Assembly (NCBI RefSeq): GCF_000739615.1
Contig: NZ_BATP01000003.1
Coordinates: 434,001 to 498,000, forward strand
DNA from: Haloferula sp. BvORR071
GTDB taxonomy: Bacteria; Verrucomicrobiota; Verrucomicrobiia; Verrucomicrobiales; Akkermansiaceae
Length of the DNA stretch: 64,000 nucleotides
Direction of reading: 5' to 3'
This document shows, piece after piece, positions 8,245 through 16,822 of this stretch (positions are counted from its first letter, which is position 1; the number at the start of each line of letters is the position of its first letter). Made by a program: the position numbers and the translations under genes. Under the pieces are notes generated by a model. That model ran no database searches, had not been told where the DNA came from, and saw only the letters and a list, made by a program, of their open reading frames with translations.

Positions 8245-9186
8245 TCACTCGGCCGGTCCGGGGGGCCCTGGCGTGGAGGACGATTCCGGCGTGCCCAGGA
8301 TCGCGAGCCGGCAGTTCGCATGATTCCACATCGGCAGCGAGGGATGATCCAAGCCCTCCGCCTCCACGCGCCGCCATGAGAACTTCCACTGTTTGGAGGC
8401 CGCGAGTTGTTTGCCGGCTTCAAGGCAATTTCTTCCACGCTCGATGCGAGTGGTACCCTGCTTCATCGCCTTTTCACCGGTGGAGAGATTCTTGAGGCCC
8501 ACATCACCGGTGCCGAGATAGAGGGTTAGCGGCGCGGCCAGGTATCGCTGGATGGCAGCATCCGATGCCATCTCTTCCGGCAGTCCGCCGAAGCCATAGG
8601 GATACTTCTGCGCGCGATCCGGAAACATCAGCGAGCCGGGATTCACGAGGATCATGCGCTGCGCTTCATTCGGATACAGCGCTGCCATGCGGCCGAGGAA
8701 TTGAGCGCCCGCCGAGTGCCCGACGAGATAGTAAGGCAGCTTCTTGCCCTCGCGTTGGAAAACCTGCTGGAGCAGAGGATGCAGGTAGGCGAAGGTCCAT
8801 TGATCGCGCGCTTGGACTTTGCCGTCCTTCATGACTCCGCCTTCTTGATAAGCGGCCACATCGAAGCGGGCGCGGTCGAACTCCGGCACGAGCAGCAGCA
8901 TGCCGAGCTTGCGCGCAAGCACCCGCCCGCCATCGCGATAGCTCTTGGCATTGCGGCTGGCGCCGTGGAAGAGAACCAGGAGCAGACCACCTTGGTAGTC
9001 CGATGGACGATAGCCGTAGACTTGGATCGGACGATCCGCATGCACGCACTCGAATTGGAAGTCACCTTCCGCTGTCGCCGCTTCCTTTGCCGCTGCTGGC
9101 GACACCTCTTCCTGGGAAAGCGCAGACAATGGCGCGAGCACCAAGGATGATGCGGCAAGCAGCAGCAGGCGGGAACGCTTCGGCAT
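8245..9186 (-). CDS. secreted alpha/beta hydrolase
   Basis: Encodes 313 residues from ATG at 9186; the frame extends upstream into trpS, but this ATG opens a good signal peptide (MPKRSRLLLLAASSLVLAPL, then SALSQ). The fold is that of the esterase/PHB-depolymerase-like alpha/beta hydrolases: an oxyanion strand 'LLLVLFHGASRNAKSY' and the nucleophile elbow 'GHSAGAQF'. The catalytic Asp and His are not assigned with certainty; an 'LDHPSLPMW' stretch near the end is a His candidate. Likely periplasmic or extracellular. The substrate is unknown. The gene follows trpS by 31 bases and may be transcribed with it. Confidence 0.82.
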   Translation of the reverse strand: MPKRSRLLLLAASSLVLAPLSALSQEEVSPAAAKEAATAEGDFQFECVHADRPIQVYGYRPSDYQGGLLLVLFHGASRNAKSYRDGGRVLARKLGMLLLVPEFDRARFDVAAYQEGGVMKDGKVQARDQWTFAYLHPLLQQVFQREGKKLPYYLVGHSAGAQFLGRMAALYPNEAQRMILVNPGSLMFPDRAQKYPYGFGGLPEEMASDAAIQRYLAAPLTLYLGTGDVGLKNLSTGEKAMKQGTTRIERGRNCLEAGKQLAASKQWKFSWRRVEAEGLDHPSLPMWNHANCRLAILGTPESSSTPGPPGPAE

Positions 9187-9217
9187 GCGAGTCTTACTCG
9201 CGACGAGCGGCAAACTA

Positions 9218-10186
9218 TCAGACGATGCCGACGGCCTTGCGGACACGATCGAGGACAACCGTGGCTGCAGCGCGTGCCTTCTGGGCACCACTGGCCAAGA
9301 TGGAATCCACGTAGCCGGGATCGCCAAGCAACTCGGCACGCCGCACACGCATCGGTGCCAAGCGGGCTTCGTAAGCTTCCAGCAAGCGCTTCTTGAAATC
9401 GCCGTAGCCGATGCCGCCGCGGTCGAAGTCCGCTTCCATCGCGGCGACTTCTTCGGTGGAGCCCATCAAACGATAGAGGGCGAGCAAGGTGGAATTTCCC
9501 TTTGGCTTCGGTGCTTCGAGCGGCGTGGCATCGGTCACCAGCTTCTTCATGATGAGCTTCTTCGCTTCGCCTTCCTCGGCGAAAAGCGGGAGCGTATTGC
9601 CATAGCTCTTGCTCATCTTTTGGCCATCGAGTCCGGGCACCACCGCGGTCTCCTCGCGGATCATCGGCTCCGGCACTACGAGTGTGCCTTCACCGAAGGA
9701 CTCGTTGATCTTGCCAGCAAGGTCGCGGGTGATCTCCAGGTGTTGCTTCTGGTCCTTGCCGACCGGCACAAGCTGCGAGTCATACAGCAGAATGTCCGCG
9801 GCCATCAGCACCGGATAGGCGAAGAGGCCGTGGCTCGGCGAGAAACCGTGCGCGACCTTGTCCTTGTACGAGTGTGCCTTCTCCAATTGGCTGACCGGAC
9901 ACACCGTCGAGAGGATCCATGCGAGTTCATTCACTTCCGGCACGGCACTCTGCATGAAGAATGTCGTGCGATCCGCATCGAGACCACAGGCCAGGAAGTC
10001 GATGGCAAGTTCACGGCTGAAGGCCCGGAGATCGTCCGGATTCTTCACTGTGGTCATCGCGTGGTAGTTCGCGATGAAGTAGAATGCCTCGCCTTGATCC
10101 TGCAGCCGCACGGCAGGCTCCATCGCGCCGAAGTAATTGCCGACGTGAAGTTTCCCGCTGGGTTGCAGCCCGGTCAAAATGCGCAT
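9218..10186 (-). CDS. trpS: tryptophanyl-tRNA synthetase
   Basis: Encodes 322 residues from ATG at 10186, typical for bacterial TrpS (E. coli 334). It charges tRNA-Trp with tryptophan in the cytosol. Both class I synthetase signatures are visible: the HIGH-type motif in 'TGLQPSGKLHVGNYFGAM' at the N-terminus and 'GLDGQKMSKSYGNTLPL' near residue 190-207. Family motifs such as 'YPVLMAADILLY' and 'VPVGKDQKQHLEITRDLA' are also present. It is the first gene of the minus-strand block, divergent from the SDR gene, so its promoter should lie within 10187-10432. Confidence 0.96.
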   Translation of the reverse strand: MRILTGLQPSGKLHVGNYFGAMEPAVRLQDQGEAFYFIANYHAMTTVKNPDDLRAFSRELAIDFLACGLDADRTTFFMQSAVPEVNELAWILSTVCPVSQLEKAHSYKDKVAHGFSPSHGLFAYPVLMAADILLYDSQLVPVGKDQKQHLEITRDLAGKINESFGEGTLVVPEPMIREETAVVPGLDGQKMSKSYGNTLPLFAEEGEAKKLIMKKLVTDATPLEAPKPKGNSTLLALYRLMGSTEEVAAMEADFDRGGIGYGDFKKRLLEAYEARLAPMRVRRAELLGDPGYVDSILASGAQKARAAATVVLDRVRKAVGIV

Positions 10187-10316
10187 GGCGGGGAAGATGG
10201 ACAGGACTGCGGGGACTGGTCAAGGGAGGGATGGCTTGCTAGATTTCAGTGTTGTCCTCCGGACTTTGCCGGTTTGCGCTTCGCGATGAGAAATCGAAGC
10301 TGACGCTTCTTCCGCA

Positions 10317-10387
10317 TTCAGTTTTCAGGGAAAGGCACTTGCATCGGGCCGCACACGAAGCTCCGACGGCTGTTCCTGAAAACTGAA
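10317..10387. repeat. 13-bp inverted repeat with 45-nt spacer between trpS and the SDR gene
   Basis: TTCAGTTTTCAGG (10317-10329) and its exact reverse complement CCTGAAAACTGAA (10375-10387) flank 45 bases with no further pairing. It lies between two divergent genes, so it is not a terminator. It could be an operator pair, a cruciform or a small dispersed repeat. Confidence 0.6.
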
Positions 10388-10432
10388 CACTCAGAACTAG
10401 CAAACTCCGCCACCGGATGGAAAACTCCGGCC

Positions 10433-11137
10433 ATGCAGAGTATCGCCGGATCCACCGTCCTTGTCACCGGAGCCTCCAGCGGCATCGGCAGGGCCTTGGC
10501 GGAGATGCTGTTACAGCAAGGTGCCGCAGTGATCGGTGTGACCCGCCACCCCTCCACCCTGCCCGCCGGGGTGGCCCCGATCCAGGCGGACCTGACCAAG
10601 CGCGAGGAGATCCTCGAGATTTTCCGCCACCTTGGAAAGATCGATGCCCTCGTGAACTGCGCCGGGATCGCCTACCTGTCCCGGATCGTCGACGGCAACC
10701 CGGTGGACTGGGAAGAGATGTGGCGGGTCAATGTCTTCGCCCTGACCCTCTGCAGCCAGTTGGCCCTGCGTCACTTCCCGCGCGAAGGCGGCCGGATCGT
10801 GAATGTCTCCTCGATGAGCGGACACCGGGTGCCGCCAACCGGCGGCTTCTATGCGCCCACCAAGTTCGCAGTGCGGGCTATCACCGATGCCCTGCGCCTG
10901 GAGCTGAAGAGCATCAACTCCCCGATCCAAGTTGCCTGTGTGTCCCCCGGCTTCGTCGATACACCTCTGCTCGATCTCTACTTCCGCGGCCGGGAGGAAT
11001 CCCTGCGCAAGACCAAGGAAAGCATGACCATGCTTACGCCGGAAGATGTGGCATGTGCGATTCTAACGATTCTCGATGCTCCGCCCCACGTGGAAATCGG
11101 GGACATCATGCTGAGGAGTTCGGGGCAGCAGATGTAG
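10433..11137 (+). CDS. short-chain dehydrogenase/reductase (SDR)
   Basis: Encodes 234 residues from ATG at 10433. This is a classical SDR with a Rossmann nucleotide-binding motif (VLVTGASSGIGRAL near residues 9-22), the structural 'NCAGIAY' (NAG-type), catalytic Ser in 'IVNVSSMSG' and the YxxxK pair in 'GFYAPTKFAV'. Such enzymes perform NAD(P)-dependent oxidoreduction of alcohols or ketones. An Arg after the second strand (VTRHPSTL) hints at NADPH preference. The substrate cannot be told. It lies 65 bases upstream of mfd on the same strand, with no functional link known. Confidence 0.88.
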   Translation: MQSIAGSTVLVTGASSGIGRALAEMLLQQGAAVIGVTRHPSTLPAGVAPIQADLTKREEILEIFRHLGKIDALVNCAGIAYLSRIVDGNPVDWEEMWRVNVFALTLCSQLALRHFPREGGRIVNVSSMSGHRVPPTGGFYAPTKFAVRAITDALRLELKSINSPIQVACVSPGFVDTPLLDLYFRGREESLRKTKESMTMLTPEDVACAILTILDAPPHVEIGDIMLRSSGQQM

Positions 11138-11202
11138 TCCGCCGCTCCACTTGCGGGAAATTAGGGTTTGGAATTTTGCCGTTTCGCCCCTAGCAGTCCC
11201 AC

Positions 11203-14200
11203 GTGCCCCGCAAGGCGGAAGCCCAGGATGACTGGCTGTTGCGGGCAATCGGGCAGCCGGATTTTGCTCAGCGCTTGGCCCTTGCGGTCAAAGGTGCGGG
11301 GAGCGTCGTGTTCGATCACGTCGATGAAGCCGCCCATGCGTGGCTCGCCGCAGTGGTGATCCAGCATCTATCCCAGCCCAAGCCGCAGCGCTTCTGGCTG
11401 ATTTGCGAGGGGCCACGACAACGTGAGCGGCTGGCGGCGGAGCTCGAATTGTGGGGAGTTCAAGCGGATGACCTGCCTGAGGCCCCGGTCGAATTGGAGG
11501 GCGGCCAGCTCTCCGATCCAGAAGCCGCGGCACTCCGGCTGGAGCTGCTCGACAGGGCTGCACAGGAAGACTCCTTCGTGATCCTCTGCGGGCCGGATGC
11601 CTTTGGGCAAGGAGCCCCCTCGCCCGCCGAACTCGCGGGCAGCCGCATCACCATCCGCCAAGGCTCCGAGGCTGATCCTCTTGAACTCGCCGCCAAGCTC
11701 TCCACCCATGGTTACGACCGGGTGACCACCGTGCAGGGCCGCGGGCAATTCGCGGTGCGCGGAGGCATCCTTGATGTCTTTCCGTGGCAAGGCGGACGCC
11801 CGCTGCGGATCGAGTTCTTCGATACCGAGGTCGAGTCGTTGCGCGAGTTCGATGTCGATTCCCAGGCATCCATCGCGAAGCTCGACCGCGCCGAACTGCT
11901 GCTCGCGGAGCCGGAGTTGGAAGCCACGGTCGCGGAGTATCTGCGGCCCGGCGATGTGAAGATCGCCTTCGAGGAGGCGGACATCGACGCGACCGTGCGG
12001 ATCACCGGTGGCGCGATCGAAGCCGAGGGCGAGGAAGACTTCTCCACCGCTTGCTTCGGCAGCCCACTTGGCAGCTTCGAGGCTGGCGACTTCGTGCTGG
12101 AGCAATCGCGGCGCGAACGCTTCTTCGCGCAGCTCGACGAATGGCGGGCGCAGGATTGGAAGATCGGCATGGTCTTCTCCAACAAGGGCGAGGAAGACCG
12201 CTTCACCGAACTGGCCGGCCAGGAAGCCGTGGCTGATATCGTGCGCCTGCGCGGCGAGCTGGTCCAAGGCTTCACCGTTCCCGCCGCGCGCATGGCGGTG
12301 CTTTCCTCCAGCGAACTCTTCGGCCGCTATCGCACGCCGGGCACACTCAAGCGGAGCCGCGCCGAGGGTCAGCGCATTCTAACAGCCCGGGCCTCGCTCG
12401 ATGACATCGAGGAGGGCGACCTTGTCGTCCACTACGAATACGGCATCGGCCGCTTCCGTGGGATCGCCCCGGGCGAGACCAGCGAGGAGATCAGCATTGA
12501 ATACCGCGAAGGAGGTCTGCTGGCAGTGCCGATCGAGCAAGCGCACCTGGTGGCCAAATATGTCGGCCTCGGCGGCAAGACGCCGGAGCTGAACAAGCTC
12601 GGAGGCACGGCGTGGAAGAACATCCGCAAGACCGCGGAGAAATCGATCCTCGACTACGCCGCCCAGCTCCTGCGGGTGCAGGCCGAGCGCACGGCCGAGA
12701 TGGGAATCCCCCACCCGCCCGATTCGCGCTGGATGTGGGAATTCGAAAATTCCTTCCACTACACCGAAACGCCTGACCAGCGCCGCGCGATCGAGATGTC
12801 GAAGCGCGACATGGAATCGGCCAAGCCGATGGACCGGCTGATCTGTGGCGACGTCGGCTTCGGCAAGACCGAGGTCGCGATCCGCGCTGCCTTCAAGGCC
12901 GCGACCGGAGGAATGCAGGTGGCCATCTTGGTGCCGACCACAGTGCTCGCGGAGCAACACTGGCGGACCTTCCGCGAGCGGATGAGCGACTATCCGATAC
13001 GCGTCGATCTGCTTAATCGCTTCCGCACACCCGGCCAAATCAGGGACACCATCCGAGGACTCGCCGATGGCTCGGTGGACATCGTGATCGGCACCCACCG
13101 ACTGATTTCCGGCGATGTACACTTCAAGAACCTCGGCCTCGCGGTCGTCGATGAGGAGCAGCGCTTCGGCGTGAAGCACAAGGAGAAGTTCAAGGAGCTC
13201 TTCCGCAGCATCGACGTGATGACCCTCTCCGCCACGCCGATCCCCCGCACGCTCTACATGGCGCTGATGGGTGCGCGCGACATGTCCACCATCGACACCC
13301 CGCCGCCGAACCGCGTGCCGGTGCACACCAGCGTGGTGCAGTATGATGAGCGCATCATCCGCGAGGCGATCCAGCGCGAGATGAAGCGCGGCGGGCAGGT
13401 CTTCTTCCTGCACAACCGGGTGAAGAGCATCGAGATGATGCACAAGAAGCTGCAGGAACTGGTGCCTGAAGCTAGAATCCTCATTGGCCACGGCCAGATG
13501 GAGAAGGACGATCTGGAGGTGGTGATGCGCAAGTTCGTGCATGGCGAGGCCGACATCCTGCTCGCCACCACGATCATTGAGACCGGCATCGACATCCCGA
13601 ATGCCAACACCATCCTGATCGACCGCGCCGACCGCTTCGGCCTGGCGGATCTCTACCAGCTCCGCGGCCGTGTCGGGCGCGCCGGTGAGAAAGCCTACGC
13701 GATCCTCTTGCTGCCTCGCGATTTCATCACCGCTGGGGATGCCCGCAAGCGCATCCACGCGATCAAGCAGTATACCGCGCTCGGCTCAGGCTTCAAGATC
13801 GCCATGCGCGACCTGGAGATCCGCGGTGCGGGAAATCTGTTAGGCACGAAGCAGAGCGGCCACATTGCTGCGGTCGGCTTCGATCTCTACTGCCAGCTCT
13901 TGCGTCAGTCCGTCGACCGCCTGCAGGGCAAGACGCCAAAGGCCCGCGTGGAAGCGAGCTTCCGCAGCGACTTCGTGGCCTTCTCTGAAGCCGAATTCGC
14001 CCGTGGCTCCGGTGATGGACCCTTGCTCCCGGCCTTCCTGCCGAATGCCTGGCTGGGCGAGACCCAGCTCCGCGTGAGTGCCTACCGCGAACTCGCCGAG
14101 AGCATGGTCGAGAAGGATATCAATGCCTTGGAAGCGCGCTGGAAGGATCGCTTCGGCCGCTTGCCGGAGTCCGCGGAGAATCTGATCACGGTCGGCCGCA

Positions 14201-14376
14201 TTCGCCTCGTGGCCGCCGGCAAGGGCGTGAGCTCGGTGGAAATCAAGGGCCAACGCCTGATGCTCCAACGTGGCGGAGATTACATCATGCTCGAGGGCAA
14301 GCGCTTCCCGCGGCTGACGTCGGAAGATCCGAAGAAGAAGATTCAGGAGACCTTGGAGATGCTGAGGGTCTTGTAG
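11203..14376 (+). CDS. mfd: transcription-repair coupling factor Mfd
   Basis: Encodes 1057 residues from a GTG at 11203 (E. coli Mfd 1148). Mfd removes stalled RNA polymerase from lesions and recruits UvrA. Domains in order: a UvrB-like N-terminal module (to about 330), the RNA-polymerase-interacting CarD-like domain ('DLVVHYEYGIGRFRGI' near 405-420), and the RecG-like translocase with Walker A 'DRLICGDVGFGKTEVA' near 545, the DEEQRFG box and 'SATPIPRTL'. 'TTIIETGIDIPNANTI' and 'GRVGRAGEKAYAILL' follow in the second motor lobe. The C-terminal UvrA-masking domain is also present. The N-terminal module is shorter and more divergent than in E. coli. Confidence 0.96.
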   Translation: MPRKAEAQDDWLLRAIGQPDFAQRLALAVKGAGSVVFDHVDEAAHAWLAAVVIQHLSQPKPQRFWLICEGPRQRERLAAELELWGVQADDLPEAPVELEGGQLSDPEAAALRLELLDRAAQEDSFVILCGPDAFGQGAPSPAELAGSRITIRQGSEADPLELAAKLSTHGYDRVTTVQGRGQFAVRGGILDVFPWQGGRPLRIEFFDTEVESLREFDVDSQASIAKLDRAELLLAEPELEATVAEYLRPGDVKIAFEEADIDATVRITGGAIEAEGEEDFSTACFGSPLGSFEAGDFVLEQSRRERFFAQLDEWRAQDWKIGMVFSNKGEEDRFTELAGQEAVADIVRLRGELVQGFTVPAARMAVLSSSELFGRYRTPGTLKRSRAEGQRILTARASLDDIEEGDLVVHYEYGIGRFRGIAPGETSEEISIEYREGGLLAVPIEQAHLVAKYVGLGGKTPELNKLGGTAWKNIRKTAEKSILDYAAQLLRVQAERTAEMGIPHPPDSRWMWEFENSFHYTETPDQRRAIEMSKRDMESAKPMDRLICGDVGFGKTEVAIRAAFKAATGGMQVAILVPTTVLAEQHWRTFRERMSDYPIRVDLLNRFRTPGQIRDTIRGLADGSVDIVIGTHRLISGDVHFKNLGLAVVDEEQRFGVKHKEKFKELFRSIDVMTLSATPIPRTLYMALMGARDMSTIDTPPPNRVPVHTSVVQYDERIIREAIQREMKRGGQVFFLHNRVKSIEMMHKKLQELVPEARILIGHGQMEKDDLEVVMRKFVHGEADILLATTIIETGIDIPNANTILIDRADRFGLADLYQLRGRVGRAGEKAYAILLLPRDFITAGDARKRIHAIKQYTALGSGFKIAMRDLEIRGAGNLLGTKQSGHIAAVGFDLYCQLLRQSVDRLQGKTPKARVEASFRSDFVAFSEAEFARGSGDGPLLPAFLPNAWLGETQLRVSAYRELAESMVEKDINALEARWKDRFGRLPESAENLITVGRIRLVAAGKGVSSVEIKGQRLMLQRGGDYIMLEGKRFPRLTSEDPKKKIQETLEMLRVL

Positions 14377-14397
14377 AAAAGCGCCGCAGCCATTCCC

Positions 14398-15126
14398 CTA
14401 CGGGATCTCAAACTCCAGCGGATTGAAGCCCATTCCGCGGGTTCCTGAACCGGTGTTGTGAAAGCGCACCCCACCCACTTCGTGATCGCGGAAAGGCATA
14501 TGCGTGTGCCCGAAGTAACAGTTGCGGATTCCCTCCCGCCACTGCGGCAGAGCTTGATCCAGATATCCGCTCACCCGCGCCACCGTGGCCGCTTGCGGGA
14601 AGTAGACGCGATGGAACATCAGCCCCGCCCCTGTCGCATCCACCACACGATAGAATCCCCTGCCCACCGCCCCGCGCTGCCGGTCGCGGCTCCACGCCTC
14701 GCGATAGGCATCCAGCCGCGCGGGACTCATCCCGCGGTTTGCGCAATCGCCGTGCAGAAACAAGGAATCGCCCAGAACGAATTCCCGCTCATGAACCTTC
14801 AAGGTCTCACTCGCCGCAGCCATCTCTGCCAGGATCGCACAGTGGCCGACGAGGCAGTCGTGGTTTCCGATCACATAATGGATCTCCCGCCCCTCGAAGA
14901 GCTTCAGCCAGCGCTCCAAATGCCATCGCGCGGCCACCAGCGTCTCATGCTCCGAGGCCAAAGTGCTCCAGCGGAAATCGAAGGTATCCCCGTTCAAGAC
15001 GAGTAGATCGACCCGCCGCAAAATCGGACTCAAATCCTCCAACAACTTCTCCCCGCTTGAGCGCGCAGAGAAAAGATGCAGATCGGAAACAACGAGGCCC
15101 TTCTTCAAGGACTGCACTCTAGCCAC
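14398..15126 (-). CDS. metallophosphoesterase (calcineurin-like)
   Basis: Encodes up to 242 residues; the first possible start is a GTG at 15126 and an in-frame GTG or TTG slightly downstream is equally likely. All metal-binding motifs of the calcineurin-like superfamily are visible: 'VVSDLHLF', 'VLNGDTFDF', 'VIGNHDCL', 'FLHGDCAN' and 'YFGHTHMPF'. These set a two-metal centre that hydrolyses phosphate esters or diphosphates. The architecture recalls UDP-2,3-diacylglucosamine hydrolases (LpxH/LpxI-type), but the GNHD variant and length do not settle it. It is convergent with mfd (21-base gap) and divergent from the pentapeptide gene. Confidence 0.82.
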   Translation of the reverse strand: MARVQSLKKGLVVSDLHLFSARSSGEKLLEDLSPILRRVDLLVLNGDTFDFRWSTLASEHETLVAARWHLERWLKLFEGREIHYVIGNHDCLVGHCAILAEMAAASETLKVHEREFVLGDSLFLHGDCANRGMSPARLDAYREAWSRDRQRGAVGRGFYRVVDATGAGLMFHRVYFPQAATVARVSGYLDQALPQWREGIRNCYFGHTHMPFRDHEVGGVRFHNTGSGTRGMGFNPLEFEIP

Positions 15127-15211
15127 GATGGCATTTCCCCAGCAAAAGCTTTCTCGTCAACGGGCACGCCATCCGCTATTCGGCAGACGATCTCCCCACC
15201 CTCCCACTCCC

Positions 15212-15523
15212 ATGAACCCCAAAACCGAAAACGCCTCCCTCAAGGGCGCCGAGTTCGACAATGTGGACCTCGGCGATGCCCGTTTCCACGATGTGAACCT
15301 CGGCGGCGCCCGCTTCGATGACGTCAGTCTCGCAGGTGCCGGCTTCGAGAATGTCTCCCTCAGCGGAGCCCGCATCTCAGACGCCAATTGCTCCGGCATG
15401 GCGATCGAGAATGCCTGCTACGACCGAATGACGATCAATGGCATTCTCGTGACCGAGCTGCTTCATGCCTACGACGAGATGCAAGCCAAAGCCGCGGACA
15501 CCGAAAGCGGGCCCGCGGACTGA
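15212..15523 (+). CDS. pentapeptide-repeat protein
   Basis: Encodes 103 residues from ATG at 15212. Residues 8-65 are consecutive pentapeptide repeats of the A(D/N)LxX kind, for example 'LKGAEFDNVDLGDARFHDVN' and onward, forming a right-handed quadrilateral beta helix. The C-terminal 35 residues ('ILVTELLHAYDEMQAKAADT') look helical and may mediate dimerisation. No signal peptide is present, so it is cytosolic. Pentapeptide proteins include DNA mimics that protect gyrase, but this one is too short and generic to assign that role. Its stop directly abuts the stop of the convergent plsC gene. Confidence 0.8.
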   Translation: MNPKTENASLKGAEFDNVDLGDARFHDVNLGGARFDDVSLAGAGFENVSLSGARISDANCSGMAIENACYDRMTINGILVTELLHAYDEMQAKAADTESGPAD

Positions 15524-16135
15524 CTAAGCCAAAGCCTTGATCTCGTTCATGATCCGGTCGGCGATGTGCTGGTAGCCGTGCTTGCCCCGCGCCGTGGCCA
15601 ACTCCTCCTCCGTCAGACGGATAGGGGGGCCGATGTGCAGGGAAATCTGGCTGAAGCGGATTCGTCCCGAACCGCGTGGCAGGGCTTCGCGCGCGCCTTC
15701 GATACGGATCGGTTGGATCACCGCATTCGATTTCACGGCGATGAGGCCGATGCCGGGCTGGGCCACGCCGATCACACCATCGAGGCTGCGCTCGCCTTCA
15801 GGGAATACGAGCACCCGCTTGCCCGATGCGAGCAGCTTGATGATCGCCTTCAGGCTGGTCATGTCCGGCCGATCCTGGTCCACGGGGATGGAATTCCACG
15901 CAAGGTAGATCCACTTGATGAGCGCGCCCGTCATGAGCGACTTGCGGGCGAGATAGAACATCTCGTCCTGATAGAGCGTGCCGATCAGCGGCGGATCCAG
16001 GAAGCTCTCATGGTTGGAGGCGATCAGCACCGCCCCTTCCCGCACGAGGTTCTCGCGGCCGATCACCTTCAGCCCGAAGAGCGAGCGATAGGCACTTCCG
16101 AAAAGGGTCCAACCCAACCAGTAAATCCAACGCAT
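15524..16135 (-). CDS. plsC: 1-acyl-sn-glycerol-3-phosphate acyltransferase (PlsC family)
   Basis: Encodes 203 residues from ATG at 16135. It carries the acyltransferase signatures NHxxxxD ('ASNHESFLDPPLIG' near residues 39-52) and the acceptor-binding 'FPEGERSLDG' near 115. A hydrophobic N-terminus (MRWIYWLGWTLFGSAYRSLF) anchors it to the inner membrane. The enzyme adds the second acyl chain to lysophosphatidic acid in phospholipid synthesis. It follows cmk by 12 bases and probably ends the tyrA-aroA-cmk transcript. plsY and gpsA, which supply the preceding steps, are at 43746 and 44513. Confidence 0.88.
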   Translation of the reverse strand: MRWIYWLGWTLFGSAYRSLFGLKVIGRENLVREGAVLIASNHESFLDPPLIGTLYQDEMFYLARKSLMTGALIKWIYLAWNSIPVDQDRPDMTSLKAIIKLLASGKRVLVFPEGERSLDGVIGVAQPGIGLIAVKSNAVIQPIRIEGAREALPRGSGRIRFSQISLHIGPPIRLTEEELATARGKHGYQHIADRIMNEIKALA

Positions 16136-16147
16136 GAGCGACGATTG

Positions 16148-16822
16148 TTAGAGCGGTGAACTTCCGTCCTCCGTGGACATGAGGAAGCCTTGGCTGCGGA
16201 GAATGTCCAAAGCAGCTGCCACGCCGGTTTCGATGGTATGACCGGAGGTGTCGAGGATCGCCGCGCCCTCCGCAATCTTGAGCGGAGCGGTTTCACGGCG
16301 GCTGTCGGCATGGTCGCGGGCAGCCACGGAATCGACCTCGCCGACCTCCTCACGGCGTGCTTCGCGGACAGACGGGTCCGCATCCATGTAGATCTTGTAG
16401 GGCGTCTCGGGAAAGACCACGGTGCCGATGTCGCGGCCCTCCATGACCACGTCGCCCAGCTTGAGGAAGTCGCGCTGCAGGGAGACCAAGCATTCGCGGA
16501 CTTCCGGCACGGCGGCCACTGCGGAAACGTTGGAATTCACTTCCTCGCTGCGGAGTTCATCACCGGGGTCGATGCCGTCCACCTTGACGGTTGAGGACAG
16601 ACCATCGACGCCGCACTCCAGCTCCATGCCTCGCAGGGCATCCACCACGGCGGCACGGTCGGTTGGATCCACGCCGTCCCTCAGAACCTTCCAAGTCACG
16701 GCGCGATACATCGCTCCCGAGTTCACCATGATCAGGCCCAGGCGCTTCGACAGGATGCGCGCGAGCGTGCTCTTGCCGGAGGCGGCGGGACCGTCGATGG
16801 CGATGGCGCGGTGAAGAATCAT
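16148..16822 (-). CDS. cmk: cytidylate kinase
   Basis: Encodes 224 residues from ATG at 16822 (E. coli Cmk 227). It phosphorylates CMP and dCMP. The P-loop 'IAIDGPAASGKSTLARIL' is at residues 7-24, followed by the family motif 'LGLIMVNSGAMYRAVTW' and the later 'VVMEGRDIGTVVFPET'. The start overlaps the aroA stop by four bases (16819-16822), which indicates coupled translation. The aroA-cmk order is common in bacteria and supports both assignments. Confidence 0.95.
   Translation of the reverse strand: MILHRAIAIDGPAASGKSTLARILSKRLGLIMVNSGAMYRAVTWKVLRDGVDPTDRAAVVDALRGMELECGVDGLSSTVKVDGIDPGDELRSEEVNSNVSAVAAVPEVRECLVSLQRDFLKLGDVVMEGRDIGTVVFPETPYKIYMDADPSVREARREEVGEVDSVAARDHADSRRETAPLKIAEGAAILDTSGHTIETGVAAALDILRSQGFLMSTEDGSSPL

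Noticed and set aside
7978-8323. Overlapping short plus-strand frames in the gap after yebC
   Set aside because: Three frames overlap each other, none has a ribosome-binding site or protein-like composition, and part of them runs into the hydrolase gene on the opposite strand.
10317-10387. Inverted repeat as a transcription terminator
   Set aside because: It sits between the starts of two divergent genes, has a 45-nt loop and no T-run, so terminating either gene makes no sense.
12379-13758. 459-codon minus-strand frame inside mfd
   Set aside because: Shadow of the Mfd helicase region; no matching domain and no start context.
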